Positions 1 through 7,163 of a stretch of DNA of 10,587 bases are shown one piece after another. Positions within the stretch are counted from its first letter, which is position 1, and the number at the start of each line of letters is the position of its first letter. This stretch comes from an uncultured Helcococcus sp. (GTDB lineage: Bacteria; Bacillota; Clostridia; Tissierellales; Peptoniphilaceae), in the NCBI GenBank assembly GCA_947253305.1, contig CAMXYZ010000030.1:1-10587 (forward strand), written 5' to 3'. Below the pieces are notes generated by a model. It did not search any database, was not told where the DNA came from, and was given only the letters and a program-made list of their open reading frames with translations. The translations under genes and the position numbers were made by a program.

Positions 1-46
1 AGATTGCCTCTTGTCTCGTGGGCTCGGAGATGTGTATAAGAGACAG
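1..46 (+). other. Illumina Nextera i7 adapter remnant (not genomic)
   Basis: Bases 28-46 are the Tn5 mosaic end (AGATGTGTATAAGAGACAG) used in Nextera libraries. Bases 13-27 (GTCTCGTGGGCTCGG) are the read-2 adapter segment that precedes it. Bases 5-12 (TGCCTCTT) sit exactly where the 8-base i7 index belongs, and bases 1-4 (AGAT) match the end of the P7 primer. From memory, this index matches Nextera N711. The genomic sequence therefore begins at base 47. This is an untrimmed library artefact at a contig end, not a transposon of the organism. Confidence 0.97.
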
Positions 47-699
47 GCATATAGGTCATTACCATCTTCAATATAAATTCCAGGAATTCCATAAGCTGGT
101 GCTCTGTCAACAATTCTTGGAACATTCATAGCATTGTTAATATCCATTGATATACCATATTTATTATTGATTACATAGTAGACAACTGGTAAATCCCAGA
201 TTGATGCCATATTTAGTGTTTCGTGGAATGAACCCTCGTTTGTTGAACCATCACCCATACATGACATAACGATATTGTCTGTTTGGTTGTACTTTTGAGC
301 GAATGCCGCACCAATTGATAGTCCGTGTCCACCACCAACTATACCATTACAACCCATATTGTTTACTTCTAGATTGAAAACGTGCATTGAACCACCACGG
401 CCTTTACAATATCCTGGTGCCTTACCTAAAATTTCCGCCATCATTCTCTTGATGTCGATCCCTTTCGCAATTGTTTGAGCATGACCTCTGTGGTTAGAAT
501 ACATTAAGTCTTCTTTTCTTAAAGCATAAATTGCTCCTATATTAGCTGCTTCTTCACCAACTGAGTAGTGTGTCATACCAGCTACTAAACCTCTTGAATA
601 CAATCTTGATAATTGTAAATCAAAATGTCTACTAATTTCCATTAACTCAAGCATTTCCAGCTTTTGTTCTTTAGTTAATTTCTTTGAATATTTGCCCAT
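47..699 (-). CDS. Thiamine-diphosphate-dependent dehydrogenase E1 component, alpha subunit (3' truncated)
   Basis: E1 alpha subunit of a 2-oxoacid or acetoin dehydrogenase complex. With the beta subunit and thiamine diphosphate it decarboxylates the substrate and passes the acyl group to the E2 lipoyl domain in the cytoplasm. The 217 visible residues start MGKYSKKLTKEQK. They include SNHRGH (68-73), the GRGGSMH stretch near 101-107, GIVGGGHG near 119-126, and the thiamine-diphosphate motif, from GDGSTNEGSF at 149 to INN at 177-179. AcoA/PdhA proteins are usually about 320-370 residues, so roughly a third is missing at the adapter-marked contig end. The start is supported by AAGGGAG about 5 bases upstream. 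The motif order fits acetoin dehydrogenase AcoA and short PdhA equally well, and the beta and E2 genes that would decide are outside the window. Confidence 0.92.
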
Positions 700-735
700 A
701 ATTCTCCCTTTCTTATTTTTTATACTTCAAATATT

Positions 736-767
736 ATTATACCCAATAAATAATATAATTACATCAA
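736..767 (-). promoter_or_regulatory. Candidate promoter for the E1 alpha gene
   Basis: On the minus strand a perfect TATAAT lies at 741-736, about 37 bases before the E1 alpha start. The only -35-like hexamer nearby, TTGATG (767-762), is 20 bases away, which is longer than the usual 16-18. The -10 is convincing but the -35 is not. The rest of the 700-988 intergenic region is AT-rich and holds only weak inverted repeats. Confidence 0.35.
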
Positions 768-816
768 AATTATTAATTTAACAATGTTGACATCATTTTC
801 CAGTTTCAGCAAAATA

Positions 817-843
817 AATGGTGCATCAATTCGACACACCATT
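817..843. other. Inverted repeat AATGGTG/CACCATT
   Basis: Seven-base perfect arms (817-823 and 837-843) enclose a 13-base loop, between the end of the PII-like gene and the E1 alpha promoter. On the minus strand the hairpin is followed by TATTTTG, so it could be a weak terminator for the five-gene run. It could equally be an operator upstream of E1 alpha. There is no clear T tract. Confidence 0.3.
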
Positions 844-988
844 AATATAACATTTGTTATTACTTTTATTATACATATTTTTTTCTAAAATATATATGAT
901 TTAAATCACATAATGCGACAGGAAATCAATTTCCTAAAAAGTAACTATTTATATCTGTAAAGATATATAAATATTATTAAAATAAAGA

Positions 989-1630
989 CTATTCGTATAA
1001 TCCGTGTGCCTCAGTAATATCTTGAACAAACAAAATCCCTTTCCCTGGATTTTGAATATGATGCTCATCATTTATCGCATCAACAATAGCTTTATAGTTA
1101 TCATTTTTTGCTACTATCAATAATATATCTTTTTCTGGTTCTATCTCTATATTAAATACCATTCTTGTTTCTGTTGTACCAGCTCCTCTACCATGTAATA
1201 TAGTACCACCTCTTGCACCAGCTTGATTAGCCGTCTCAACTATATCTTCTGCCTTACCTTTTTCAACTATTATAGTCAATAATTTATACATAGATACTCC
1301 TAATTGTTCTTCAGTTTTGCATATTCCATCAGTGCTATATAAAGTATTAATAATTGTGGAAAATAGTATCCCCTTATTAGGTTTTTCAAGTTCAAATTTT
1401 TCTACAATTAATGGCACAACTTTATCAAATGTTTCTTTATCGGTGGCCATCATAAGTAACTCTCTAGAGTCATCATATATTGAAAGAAAATTTAATAATT
1501 TATTACTTTCAGTACCTCTTGCTAATTCTATTGTTCCACCAGTCACTCCATGCTTCTTAGCAAATTTTAATACTTTTGTCGCTTTACCTTTAGGTAGAAT
1601 AATTCGTATTAATTGATAATTACTACTCAT
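989..1630 (-). CDS. Tandem PII-like (GlnB-fold) sensor protein, partner of the DUF1538 membrane protein
   Basis: Cytoplasmic signalling protein of 213 residues made of two PII-like domains (about 5-92 and 114-205). PII proteins bind ATP/ADP and small effectors and control transporters and enzymes. Each half shows the same pattern: an RII/LLTII first strand followed by KGKA, then a glycine-rich loop (TGGTIELARG at 30-39; ARGGTILHGRG at 139-149), and a closing strand (NKGILF at 85-90; GKGILF at 196-201). The classic long T-loop with its uridylated tyrosine is not visible, so control by GlnD-type uridylylation is unlikely. The start at 1630 has AAGGAGG 6 bases upstream; an in-frame upstream ATG at 1669 would sit deep inside the preceding gene. 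It overlaps the DUF1538 gene by 8 bases, which implies co-translation and a shared job. The effector is unknown. Confidence 0.85.
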   Translation of the reverse strand: MSSNYQLIRIILPKGKATKVLKFAKKHGVTGGTIELARGTESNKLLNFLSIYDDSRELLMMATDKETFDKVVPLIVEKFELEKPNKGILFSTIINTLYSTDGICKTEEQLGVSMYKLLTIIVEKGKAEDIVETANQAGARGGTILHGRGAGTTETRMVFNIEIEPEKDILLIVAKNDNYKAIVDAINDEHHIQNPGKGILFVQDITEAHGLYE

Positions 1631-3104
1631 TACTATCCTCCTTCTTTCGAATTTCAAATAAGACACCAAGTATTTGTAATGTTATAATCGGCATCATTGC
1701 AACGAGTGAAATCATACCAAATCCTTCAATTAAAAGACTCGCCATAGTATTTACATTAGCCGCCCCTTGTATAAATGCTAAAATAAATGTCGCAGTCATA
1801 GGCCCTGTTGCAACACCACCAGCATCAAATGCTATACCTATGAATAGATTTGGTGTAAAGAATGTTAATATCATTACAATAATATATCCAGGTAATAGTA
1901 AATGCCACAATTTCAAACTCGGAATTACAATTCTAAGTGAAGATAATGCAATTGCTATCCCAACACCTAGCGCTAAAGATGTAGCAACAGCCTGTCTTCT
2001 TACATAACCGGATGTTACATCTTCAATTTGTCTGGTCAATACATATACTGCAGGTTCCGCTAATATAGTAACTACGCCTACAAAGAAAGATACAAATACT
2101 AACCAAAAACTATTATTCATATCTGAAAGTCCTTCACCTATAAGGACTCCAACTTCCATAAATCCACCATTTACACCTATTAAGAATATCATTAATCCAA
2201 CAAATGCAAATAGGAATCCTGTTAAAATCTTTCTATTTTCTCTTTTAGAAATTTTAAAATCATAGATACTTAGAACAACAAAAATTAATAATAATGGTCC
2301 TAATGAAACTATTGATTCTACAATATGCCCCCAAGCTATATCTAAAAACGGTTTAATTACTTGATCGGATTTTTCTAATATAATCGCCAAATCGTGAGAA
2401 AATTCATTCTTTGGAGTTATTATATCTAAAACCATAACCCCAATAATCGCTCCTGATGAAGCTAATGCAACAAGCCCAAAACTATCTTCTTCCCCAGCGA
2501 CACTATCACGTTTCAATCTTGATATACCACCGGAAAGAGCAAGTATAAACGGAACAGCCAATACTCCTGTTGTAGCTCCGGATGCATCAAATGATATTCC
2601 TAAAAATTCTTCCGATACTAAAAACGCCATTATGAATATTAGTCCATAAATTATATATAATAGATATTTTAATTGAATATTATAGAATATTCTTAAAAAT
2701 CCTATTGAAATCATAACGGCCATACCTATTGACACTACAATAAATAGATTTGTTGCACTAATTGAACCTTGAGTAACCTGCTCAACTTGTGATCCTAATA
2801 CTAATAATCCTGGTTCCGCAATTGAAATAAAGAAACCCAATATTAAACCAGCTAAAAGCACTATTAAAATATTGTTCTTTTGAGCTAGTGAATTACCCGT
2901 TTTTTCTCCAAATGGTGTTATCCCCAAATCGACACCAAGTAAAAATAGTGTAAGTCCTAGTATTATTAAAATTGCACCTATTACAAATCTTATTAATACG
3001 GGAGTCGATAGTGGCACAAGAGTAAAATTAATAATAAAAACAATAACAACTATTGGTAATACCGTCGATGCCATGTCTTTTAGTTTTTCTAGTAATAAAT
3101 TCAA
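1623..3104 (-). CDS. DUF1538 family integral membrane protein, internally duplicated
   Basis: Polytopic membrane protein of 493 residues, probably a transporter or channel of unknown substrate. I count about 14 hydrophobic segments arranged as two copies of seven. The halves share motifs: AEPGLLVL (96-103) matches AEPAVYVL (349-356), each followed by a Q-(V/I)-E-(Q/D)-VT stretch; FDASGATTG (172-180) matches FDAGGVATG (426-434). The conserved Glu-Pro and Asp-Ala-Gly motifs inside or next to membrane segments could line a pathway, which is inference. The start is a TTG with AAGGAGG 5 bases upstream; the first internal ATG (residue 11) has no comparable site. The PII-like gene overlaps its 3' end by 8 bases, so the protein is probably gated by that sensor, much as AmtB is by GlnK. 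The family has no established function that I know of. Confidence 0.88.
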   Translation of the reverse strand: MNLLLEKLKDMASTVLPIVVIVFIINFTLVPLSTPVLIRFVIGAILIILGLTLFLLGVDLGITPFGEKTGNSLAQKNNILIVLLAGLILGFFISIAEPGLLVLGSQVEQVTQGSISATNLFIVVSIGMAVMISIGFLRIFYNIQLKYLLYIIYGLIFIMAFLVSEEFLGISFDASGATTGVLAVPFILALSGGISRLKRDSVAGEEDSFGLVALASSGAIIGVMVLDIITPKNEFSHDLAIILEKSDQVIKPFLDIAWGHIVESIVSLGPLLLIFVVLSIYDFKISKRENRKILTGFLFAFVGLMIFLIGVNGGFMEVGVLIGEGLSDMNNSFWLVFVSFFVGVVTILAEPAVYVLTRQIEDVTSGYVRRQAVATSLALGVGIAIALSSLRIVIPSLKLWHLLLPGYIIVMILTFFTPNLFIGIAFDAGGVATGPMTATFILAFIQGAANVNTMASLLIEGFGMISLVAMMPIITLQILGVLFEIRKKEDSNE

Positions 3105-3107
3105 AGA

Positions 3108-3116
3108 CTCCTCCTT
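3108..3116 (-). promoter_or_regulatory. Ribosome binding site that fixes a TTG start
   Basis: The minus strand reads AAGGAGGAG here. The core AAGGAGG ends 5 bases before the TTG codon at 3104-3102. It is close to a perfect match to the anti-Shine-Dalgarno sequence and is the main reason for choosing the TTG over the internal ATG ten codons later. Confidence 0.8.
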
Positions 3117-3157
3117 CTACTTTCTATATTCATTAAATACTTGATGAACTATTCTAT

Positions 3158-3499
3158 CTAATTATCAATTATAAATTCTTTTTCTCCTGTAACTAAGTCA
3201 ATTTTTTTAGTTTCAATTTCATCAATACCTATAAATTGTCTATTTTTCATATAATTGATAACATACTCTATCTTATCTATTTCACCTTGAATCTCTGCTT
3301 CTACAGTTCCATCATATAAATTTCTAACCTTACCAGTAAGTCCAATTTTGTTAGATATATCATATAGAGTATATCTAAATCCCACACCTTGAACTCTTCC
3401 CTTAAAAATAAAATGTTTTCTAATAAAATCTGATTTATCAAAATTTGGAATTTCCTTATCTTCCGTTTTTATATTTTTAAAGAATTCAAATATGCTCAT
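3158..3499 (-). CDS. acyP: Acylphosphatase with short N-terminal extension
   Basis: Small cytoplasmic enzyme that hydrolyses acyl phosphates such as acetyl phosphate or 1,3-bisphosphoglycerate to the carboxylate and phosphate. The family signature GRVQGVGFR lies at residues 34-42. The catalytic pair is present as Arg42 and Asn60 (in VRNLYDGTVE), 18 residues apart as in the classical enzyme. The protein has 113 residues against about 90 normally. The excess is a charged N-terminal tail of about 28 residues (MSIFEFFKNIKTEDKEIPN...). No other ATG, GTG or TTG start lies closer to the domain. The start codon overlaps the stop of the LOG-family gene (TAATG), so translation is coupled. It lies 53 bases before the DUF1538 gene, which may be transcribed with it. 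Confidence 0.92.
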   Translation of the reverse strand: MSIFEFFKNIKTEDKEIPNFDKSDFIRKHFIFKGRVQGVGFRYTLYDISNKIGLTGKVRNLYDGTVEAEIQGEIDKIEYVINYMKNRQFIGIDEIETKKIDLVTGEKEFIIDN

Positions 3500-4041
3500 T
3501 ATTTCTTCATCCTCTTATAAAATTCTTCAATCTCTTTTACATTTTCAGTAAATAATATAGAATCTCTTTCTTCTTTGGTCATAAAACCATGTTTAAGCAT
3601 TAAATCATACATTTCTTTCATATGATTATAATATCCGTTTTTGTTGTAAAATACGCAAGGAACATCGCTTTGTTTAACTCTATATAGAGATATAGCTTCT
3701 GTTATTTCTTCCATAGTTCCAGGTCCACCTGGTAAAGCTATACAGATATCAGATATACTTCTAATATAATCTTTTCTTTCAGACATAGTATCAACTTCTA
3801 TGAACTCTGTAAGATCTTTATGTGGTTTTTCCATACCTATTAAAAATCTTGGCATAACACCAATTACTTCAGACCCTTTTTCTAACGCTCTTCCTGCAAG
3901 TACTCCCATAAGGCCATTTTCATTACCACCATAAATTAGTCTATATTTATTATCTCCAATCCAATTAGCTATTTCCAATGCACTATCTCTAAAATATTCT
4001 TCGTCTCCTAAATTTGAACCTAAATATACTAATACATTCAT
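3499..4041 (-). CDS. LOG family (TIGR00730) nucleoside 5'-monophosphate phosphoribohydrolase
   Basis: Rossmann-fold enzyme of the LOG/lysine-decarboxylase-like family. Characterised members cleave the N-glycosidic bond of nucleoside 5'-monophosphates, releasing base and ribose 5-phosphate; plant and some bacterial members act on cytokinin nucleotides. The 180-residue length is typical. Visible landmarks are YLGSN (6-10), YGGNENGLMG (37-46), SERKDYI (87-93, with the conserved Arg-Lys), and the signature PGGPGTMEE (104-112), where the usual aromatic or other third residue after GG is proline. Despite old annotations it should not be read as a lysine decarboxylase. Its start lies 4 bases after the HAD gene, with AAAAGGAAAA upstream, and its stop overlaps the acylphosphatase start. 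In a bacterium a role in nucleotide turnover is more likely than hormone synthesis. Confidence 0.9.
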   Translation of the reverse strand: MNVLVYLGSNLGDEEYFRDSALEIANWIGDNKYRLIYGGNENGLMGVLAGRALEKGSEVIGVMPRFLIGMEKPHKDLTEFIEVDTMSERKDYIRSISDICIALPGGPGTMEEITEAISLYRVKQSDVPCVFYNKNGYYNHMKEMYDLMLKHGFMTKEERDSILFTENVKEIEEFYKRMKK

Positions 4042-4045
4042 AATA

Positions 4046-4861
4046 TTATTTTCCTTTTAGCACATATTTCTCAATAAATTCGCCAACTCCACTTTGATAA
4101 TTCTTTCCAGTTATCACATCAGCAATAGACTTTAATGACTTTGAACCATTTTTCATAGCAACGCCAGTTCCTGCCACTTTAATCATTGACTCATCATTAC
4201 CAGTATTTCCTATGGCTATAGTATCTTTAATATCTATACCATATTCTTTAGCCACATTGATTAATACATCTCCTTTAGAAGCTCCTATCGGAGTCACTTC
4301 AAGACTAACTGGTGATGAAAAACTAATATTAATATCATCTCCAAACTTCTCTTCTAATAATTTCTTAGTTACCCTTAAATGCTTTTTTGTATCATTAAGC
4401 AAAACTTTATTAGCTGTGAAATCTATTCTATCTGAAAATTGTCTATTTTTAACCACCGATTGACCAGCAAGCATTCTATAAAGTCTAACCAAAAATTTAC
4501 TATGCTCATTAGTATAAAGAACATTATTTCTCATAACTGAATAATCTACTTCCAATTCATCGATAAATGAAATAATTCTTCTTAATAAGTCTAGTTCAAA
4601 TTTTATATTTACCAATTCCTCCCCATTTTTTATATCTGTAAGTACAGATCCATTGTAGCTAGCAACTAGCCCACTATATTTGTCAATTTCTATTTCTCTA
4701 GCATATTCAATACTTGTTTCGAGCGGTCTTCCGGTTGCAATCATAACTATGTGACCTTCTTTTTGAGCTTGGATTACAGCATTTTTATTTCTCAAAGGTA
4801 TTCTTTTAAAATGGCTTAAAAGTGTACCATCCAAATCTATAACTATTAATTTTCTCGTCAT
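4046..4861 (-). CDS. Cof-type HAD-IIB family phosphatase
   Basis: Cytoplasmic Mg-dependent phosphatase of the haloacid dehalogenase superfamily, subclass IIB (Cof/YidA-like). These usually act on sugar phosphates, nucleotides or flavin precursors; the substrate cannot be read from sequence. Numbered from the chosen start: motif I is DLDGT with Asp9 (nucleophile) and Asp11; motif II is IATGRP with Thr43; motif III is Lys196 in GASKGD; motif IV is GNTGNDESM (218-226), with Asn replacing the usual Asp of GDGxND. The region between motifs II and III is the C2 cap. Length is 271 residues. I prefer the ATG at 4861: GGGG lies 8 bases upstream, whereas the in-frame ATG at 4879 has no such site and falls only a few bases from the predicted transcription start. 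First gene of the minus-strand run. Confidence 0.92.
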   Translation of the reverse strand: MTRKLIVIDLDGTLLSHFKRIPLRNKNAVIQAQKEGHIVMIATGRPLETSIEYAREIEIDKYSGLVASYNGSVLTDIKNGEELVNIKFELDLLRRIISFIDELEVDYSVMRNNVLYTNEHSKFLVRLYRMLAGQSVVKNRQFSDRIDFTANKVLLNDTKKHLRVTKKLLEEKFGDDINISFSSPVSLEVTPIGASKGDVLINVAKEYGIDIKDTIAIGNTGNDESMIKVAGTGVAMKNGSKSLKSIADVITGKNYQSGVGEFIEKYVLKGK

Positions 4862-4892
4862 TTTAATATCCCCAATCATTTTCTATATTTCT

Positions 4893-4921
4893 ATTATAAC
4901 AAACAAAAAAAATTTTTAACT
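4893..4921 (-). promoter_or_regulatory. Candidate promoter for the HAD-LOG-acyP-DUF1538-PII run
   Basis: TATAAT lies on the minus strand at 4898-4893, about 32 bases before the HAD start, with only a weak -35 (AGTTAA or GTTAAA) 17-18 bases upstream across an A/T-rich spacer. The predicted transcript start near 4886 leaves a normal leader for the ATG at 4861. Confidence 0.45.
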
Positions 4922-5035
4922 TATGCATTTTAAAATATATTTATATAAAATATACATAGTTTATAACTCAATAGCTATTCAACTTCTTTATTTTTTAAGC
5001 TCTACTTAATCCCAACTAATTTAGTATGATTTAAT

Positions 5036-5064
5036 TTGACAAACATTAGACAAGGTAGTACCAT
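5036..5064 (+). promoter_or_regulatory. Promoter for the EIIC-like/D-lactate dehydrogenase pair
   Basis: A perfect TTGACA (5036-5041), a 17-base spacer and TACCAT (5059-5064, four of six to consensus). Transcription would start near 5071, giving a leader of about 24 bases with AAGGAGG at 5082-5088 and the ATG at 5095. No operator-like dyad is obvious around it. Confidence 0.6.
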
Positions 5065-5094
5065 TTAATAGTAATAAAAACAAGGAGGGGTTTT

Positions 5095-6147
5095 ATGAAT
5101 GAAAAAATAGATTTAAAAGGTTTTCTAATGAAAATCTTAAACGGTACAGCAATGGGTATTGTTGTAGGTTTGATTCCAAATGCTATATTAGGAGAGATAT
5201 TCAAAGCTCTAGCACCTAAGCATCCAATATTTCAAACTATACATACTATCTTATTAATGTCACAAGCTGCAACACCTATTTTAGTTGGTGTATTTATAGG
5301 TTATCAATTCAAATTATTACCAATTGAAACTGCATTAGTAGGAGTTTCAACACTAATAGGATCAGGTATTCTAGTTGCATCAGAAGCAGGTTTAGTAGCA
5401 GTCGGTATTGGTGATCTTATCAATACAATGATTACCGCTTCAATGGCAGTATATTTACTAAGCCTATTAAGAGGTAAATTAGGAAGCTTAACAATGATAT
5501 TAGCGCCAGTTATAGTTGTATTAATTGTAGGTACTATAAGCACATTATTATTACCTTATGTAAAACAAATTACAGCAGCAATCGGTGCAGTAATTAAGAA
5601 CTTTACAGAATTACAACCACTATTAATGAGTATATTATTATCAATATCTTTTGCAATCATTATAGTATCACCAATTTCAACAGTAGCTATAGCTTATGCT
5701 GTGGGTCTTGAAGGATTAGCATCAGGTGCGGCAAACTTAGGTATTGCTTCAGCATGTATGACACTAATCGTTGGCGCTATGTATGTAAATAAAATTGGTG
5801 TTCCATTATCAGTATTCTTAGGATCAATGAAAATGTATATGCCAAACTGGTTGAGATATCCAATTATGAATATTCCTTTAATCGCAAATGCGATAGTATG
5901 TGGAATACTTGCATATGTATTTAATATACAAGGTACAACAGCTTCAGCAGGATTTGGTTTCTCAGGCCTTGTAGGACCAATCAATGCTATGTCATTTATG
6001 ACAGGAAGCACTATGATGAATATATTAACCATTTTATTAGTATATTTTGTAATACCATTTGCATCAGCATATATAATCGAAATTGTATGTACAAAAGTAT
6101 TAAAACTATATAACAGAGATATCTTTGTATATGGTCAAGTTGAATAA
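5095..6147 (+). CDS. PTS EIIC-like membrane protein (PTS_EIIC_2 / PfoR-like), no EIIA or EIIB attached
   Basis: Integral membrane protein of 350 residues with about 9-10 hydrophobic segments spread along its length. It resembles the PTS_EIIC_2 family, which also contains the clostridial PfoR protein. Recognisable stretches include MSQAATPILVGVFIGY (55-70), VSPISTVAIAYAVGLEG (191-207), GLASGAANLGIASACM (207-222) and SAGFGFSGLVGPINA (284-298). Members are annotated as PTS sugar permeases. No EIIA, EIIB, HPr or sugar enzyme gene lies nearby, and the EIIB and EIIA domains with their phosphorylated Cys and His are absent, so phosphorylating sugar transport is unproven. It has its own promoter and a good AAGGAGG 6 bases before the ATG. 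The D-lactate dehydrogenase gene follows after 65 bases on the same strand, suggesting its real substrate is a 2-hydroxy or 2-oxo acid (inference). Confidence 0.85.
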   Translation: MNEKIDLKGFLMKILNGTAMGIVVGLIPNAILGEIFKALAPKHPIFQTIHTILLMSQAATPILVGVFIGYQFKLLPIETALVGVSTLIGSGILVASEAGLVAVGIGDLINTMITASMAVYLLSLLRGKLGSLTMILAPVIVVLIVGTISTLLLPYVKQITAAIGAVIKNFTELQPLLMSILLSISFAIIIVSPISTVAIAYAVGLEGLASGAANLGIASACMTLIVGAMYVNKIGVPLSVFLGSMKMYMPNWLRYPIMNIPLIANAIVCGILAYVFNIQGTTASAGFGFSGLVGPINAMSFMTGSTMMNILTILLVYFVIPFASAYIIEIVCTKVLKLYNRDIFVYGQVE

Positions 6148-6212
6148 TACTTAGTCGAAAAAGGGTTATAGGTTACCTTTAACAACCTAAATACATTATA
6201 TAAGGAGTTAAA

Positions 6213-7163
6213 ATGAAAATCGTATATTTTAATTATAAAGAAGTAGAAGAAAAAGCTTTAGAAGCATGGAAAAATAATAATTCAGATGTAGACTTAATTG
6301 TTACTGAAAAAGATTTAGATGAAGATACAAAAGAAATGATTAAAGATGCAGACGCAGTTTGCTTATCACAAATCAAAGAAATCCCAGCTTCAGTGTACGA
6401 ATACGCAAAAGAAAATGGTGTAAAAATATTTTCAACTAGATCAGCTGGTACAGATATGTACAATGTTGATAAATTAAAAGAATTAGATATCAAATTAACT
6501 AATGTACCATCATATTCACCAAATGCTATTGCAGAACATGCAGTCACTGTAGCATTAATCATTTCTAGAAATATAGATAAGATTAGAAAAAATGTTAGAG
6601 AACATAATTTCGCATGGGAAAAGAGACTCGTTTCTAGAGAAATGAGAACTTTAACAGTTGGTATTCTTGGAACTGGTAAAATCGGCACAGCTGCGGCAAA
6701 ATTATTCAAAGGTTTAGGGGCTAAAGTAATCGGTTATGACTTATATCCAAATGATCATGCAAAAGAATATTTAGAATATGTTGATAGCGTAGAAGAAATT
6801 GCCAAAAATTCTAATATTATAAGTTTACACATGCCAGCAACAAAAGAAAACCACCACATAATTGATGAAGACTTCATCAATTTAATGCCAGAAAACTCAA
6901 TTATAATCAACTCTGGTAGGGGTGCTTTACTAGATACTAAAGCACTATTCAAAGCTTTAGATAGCGGAAAATTATTAGGTGCAGGACTTGATGTTTATGA
7001 ATTTGAAGGGCCTTATGTTCCAAAAGATTTAAGAGGTGAAGAAATTGAAGATAAAGATTTCTTACAATTAATCGAAAGAGAAGATATTGTATATACACCT
7101 CATACAGCATTCTTTACAGAAACAGCTGTTGAAAACTTAGTACAAGGTGCATTAAACTCATAA
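6213..7163 (+). CDS. D-2-hydroxyacid dehydrogenase, D-lactate dehydrogenase type, C-terminus probably cut short
   Basis: Cytoplasmic NAD-dependent enzyme that reduces pyruvate (or a related 2-oxo acid) to the D-2-hydroxy acid and regenerates NAD in fermentation. N-terminal substrate-domain landmarks include STRSAGTDMYN (74-84) and NVPSYSPNAIAEHA (97-110). The nucleotide-binding motif is GTGKIG (153-158) with Asp176, which favours NAD over NADP. The catalytic set is present: Arg236 (SGRGALLD), Glu265 (DVYEFEG) and His297 (YTPHTAFF). The TAFFTETAVENLV ending is typical, but the protein stops at residue 316, while relatives continue about 15 residues further. After the TAA the same frame encodes 14 plausible residues before TAG at 7206. 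AAGGAG lies 5 bases before the ATG, and the gene is probably co-transcribed with the EIIC-like gene. Confidence 0.92.
   Translation: MKIVYFNYKEVEEKALEAWKNNNSDVDLIVTEKDLDEDTKEMIKDADAVCLSQIKEIPASVYEYAKENGVKIFSTRSAGTDMYNVDKLKELDIKLTNVPSYSPNAIAEHAVTVALIISRNIDKIRKNVREHNFAWEKRLVSREMRTLTVGILGTGKIGTAAAKLFKGLGAKVIGYDLYPNDHAKEYLEYVDSVEEIAKNSNIISLHMPATKENHHIIDEDFINLMPENSIIINSGRGALLDTKALFKALDSGKLLGAGLDVYEFEGPYVPKDLRGEEIEDKDFLQLIEREDIVYTPHTAFFTETAVENLVQGALNS

Noticed and set aside
28..46. Tn5 mosaic end suggesting a transposon at the contig edge
   Set aside because: It is preceded by the exact Illumina adapter segment and an 8-base index, so it is a library artefact, not a mobile element.
920..935. AGGAAA/TTTCCT inverted repeat as terminator of the PII-like gene
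   Set aside because: The stem is 6 bases and is not followed by a T tract on the minus strand, so it is too weak to call.
1631..1669. Upstream ATG for the PII-like gene adding 13 residues
   Set aside because: It lies inside the DUF1538 gene without its own ribosome binding site, while the ATG at 1630 has a perfect one.
3111..3157. Short frame after the acylphosphatase stop (LDRIVHQVFNEYRK) as a further interrupted gene
   Set aside because: It is in a different frame from the acylphosphatase, whose own frame hits a second stop at once, and the enzyme already has a complete domain. Probably chance.
4862..5035. Riboswitch or small RNA in the divergent intergenic region
   Set aside because: I see no stable GC-containing stems or known riboswitch core, only AT-rich sequence and two promoters.
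6160..6189. Overlapping alternative hairpins in the 65-base gap between the EIIC-like and dehydrogenase genes, suggesting an attenuator
   Set aside because: The arms are only 5-6 bases, there is no T tract and no leader peptide. This is common in AT-rich spacers.
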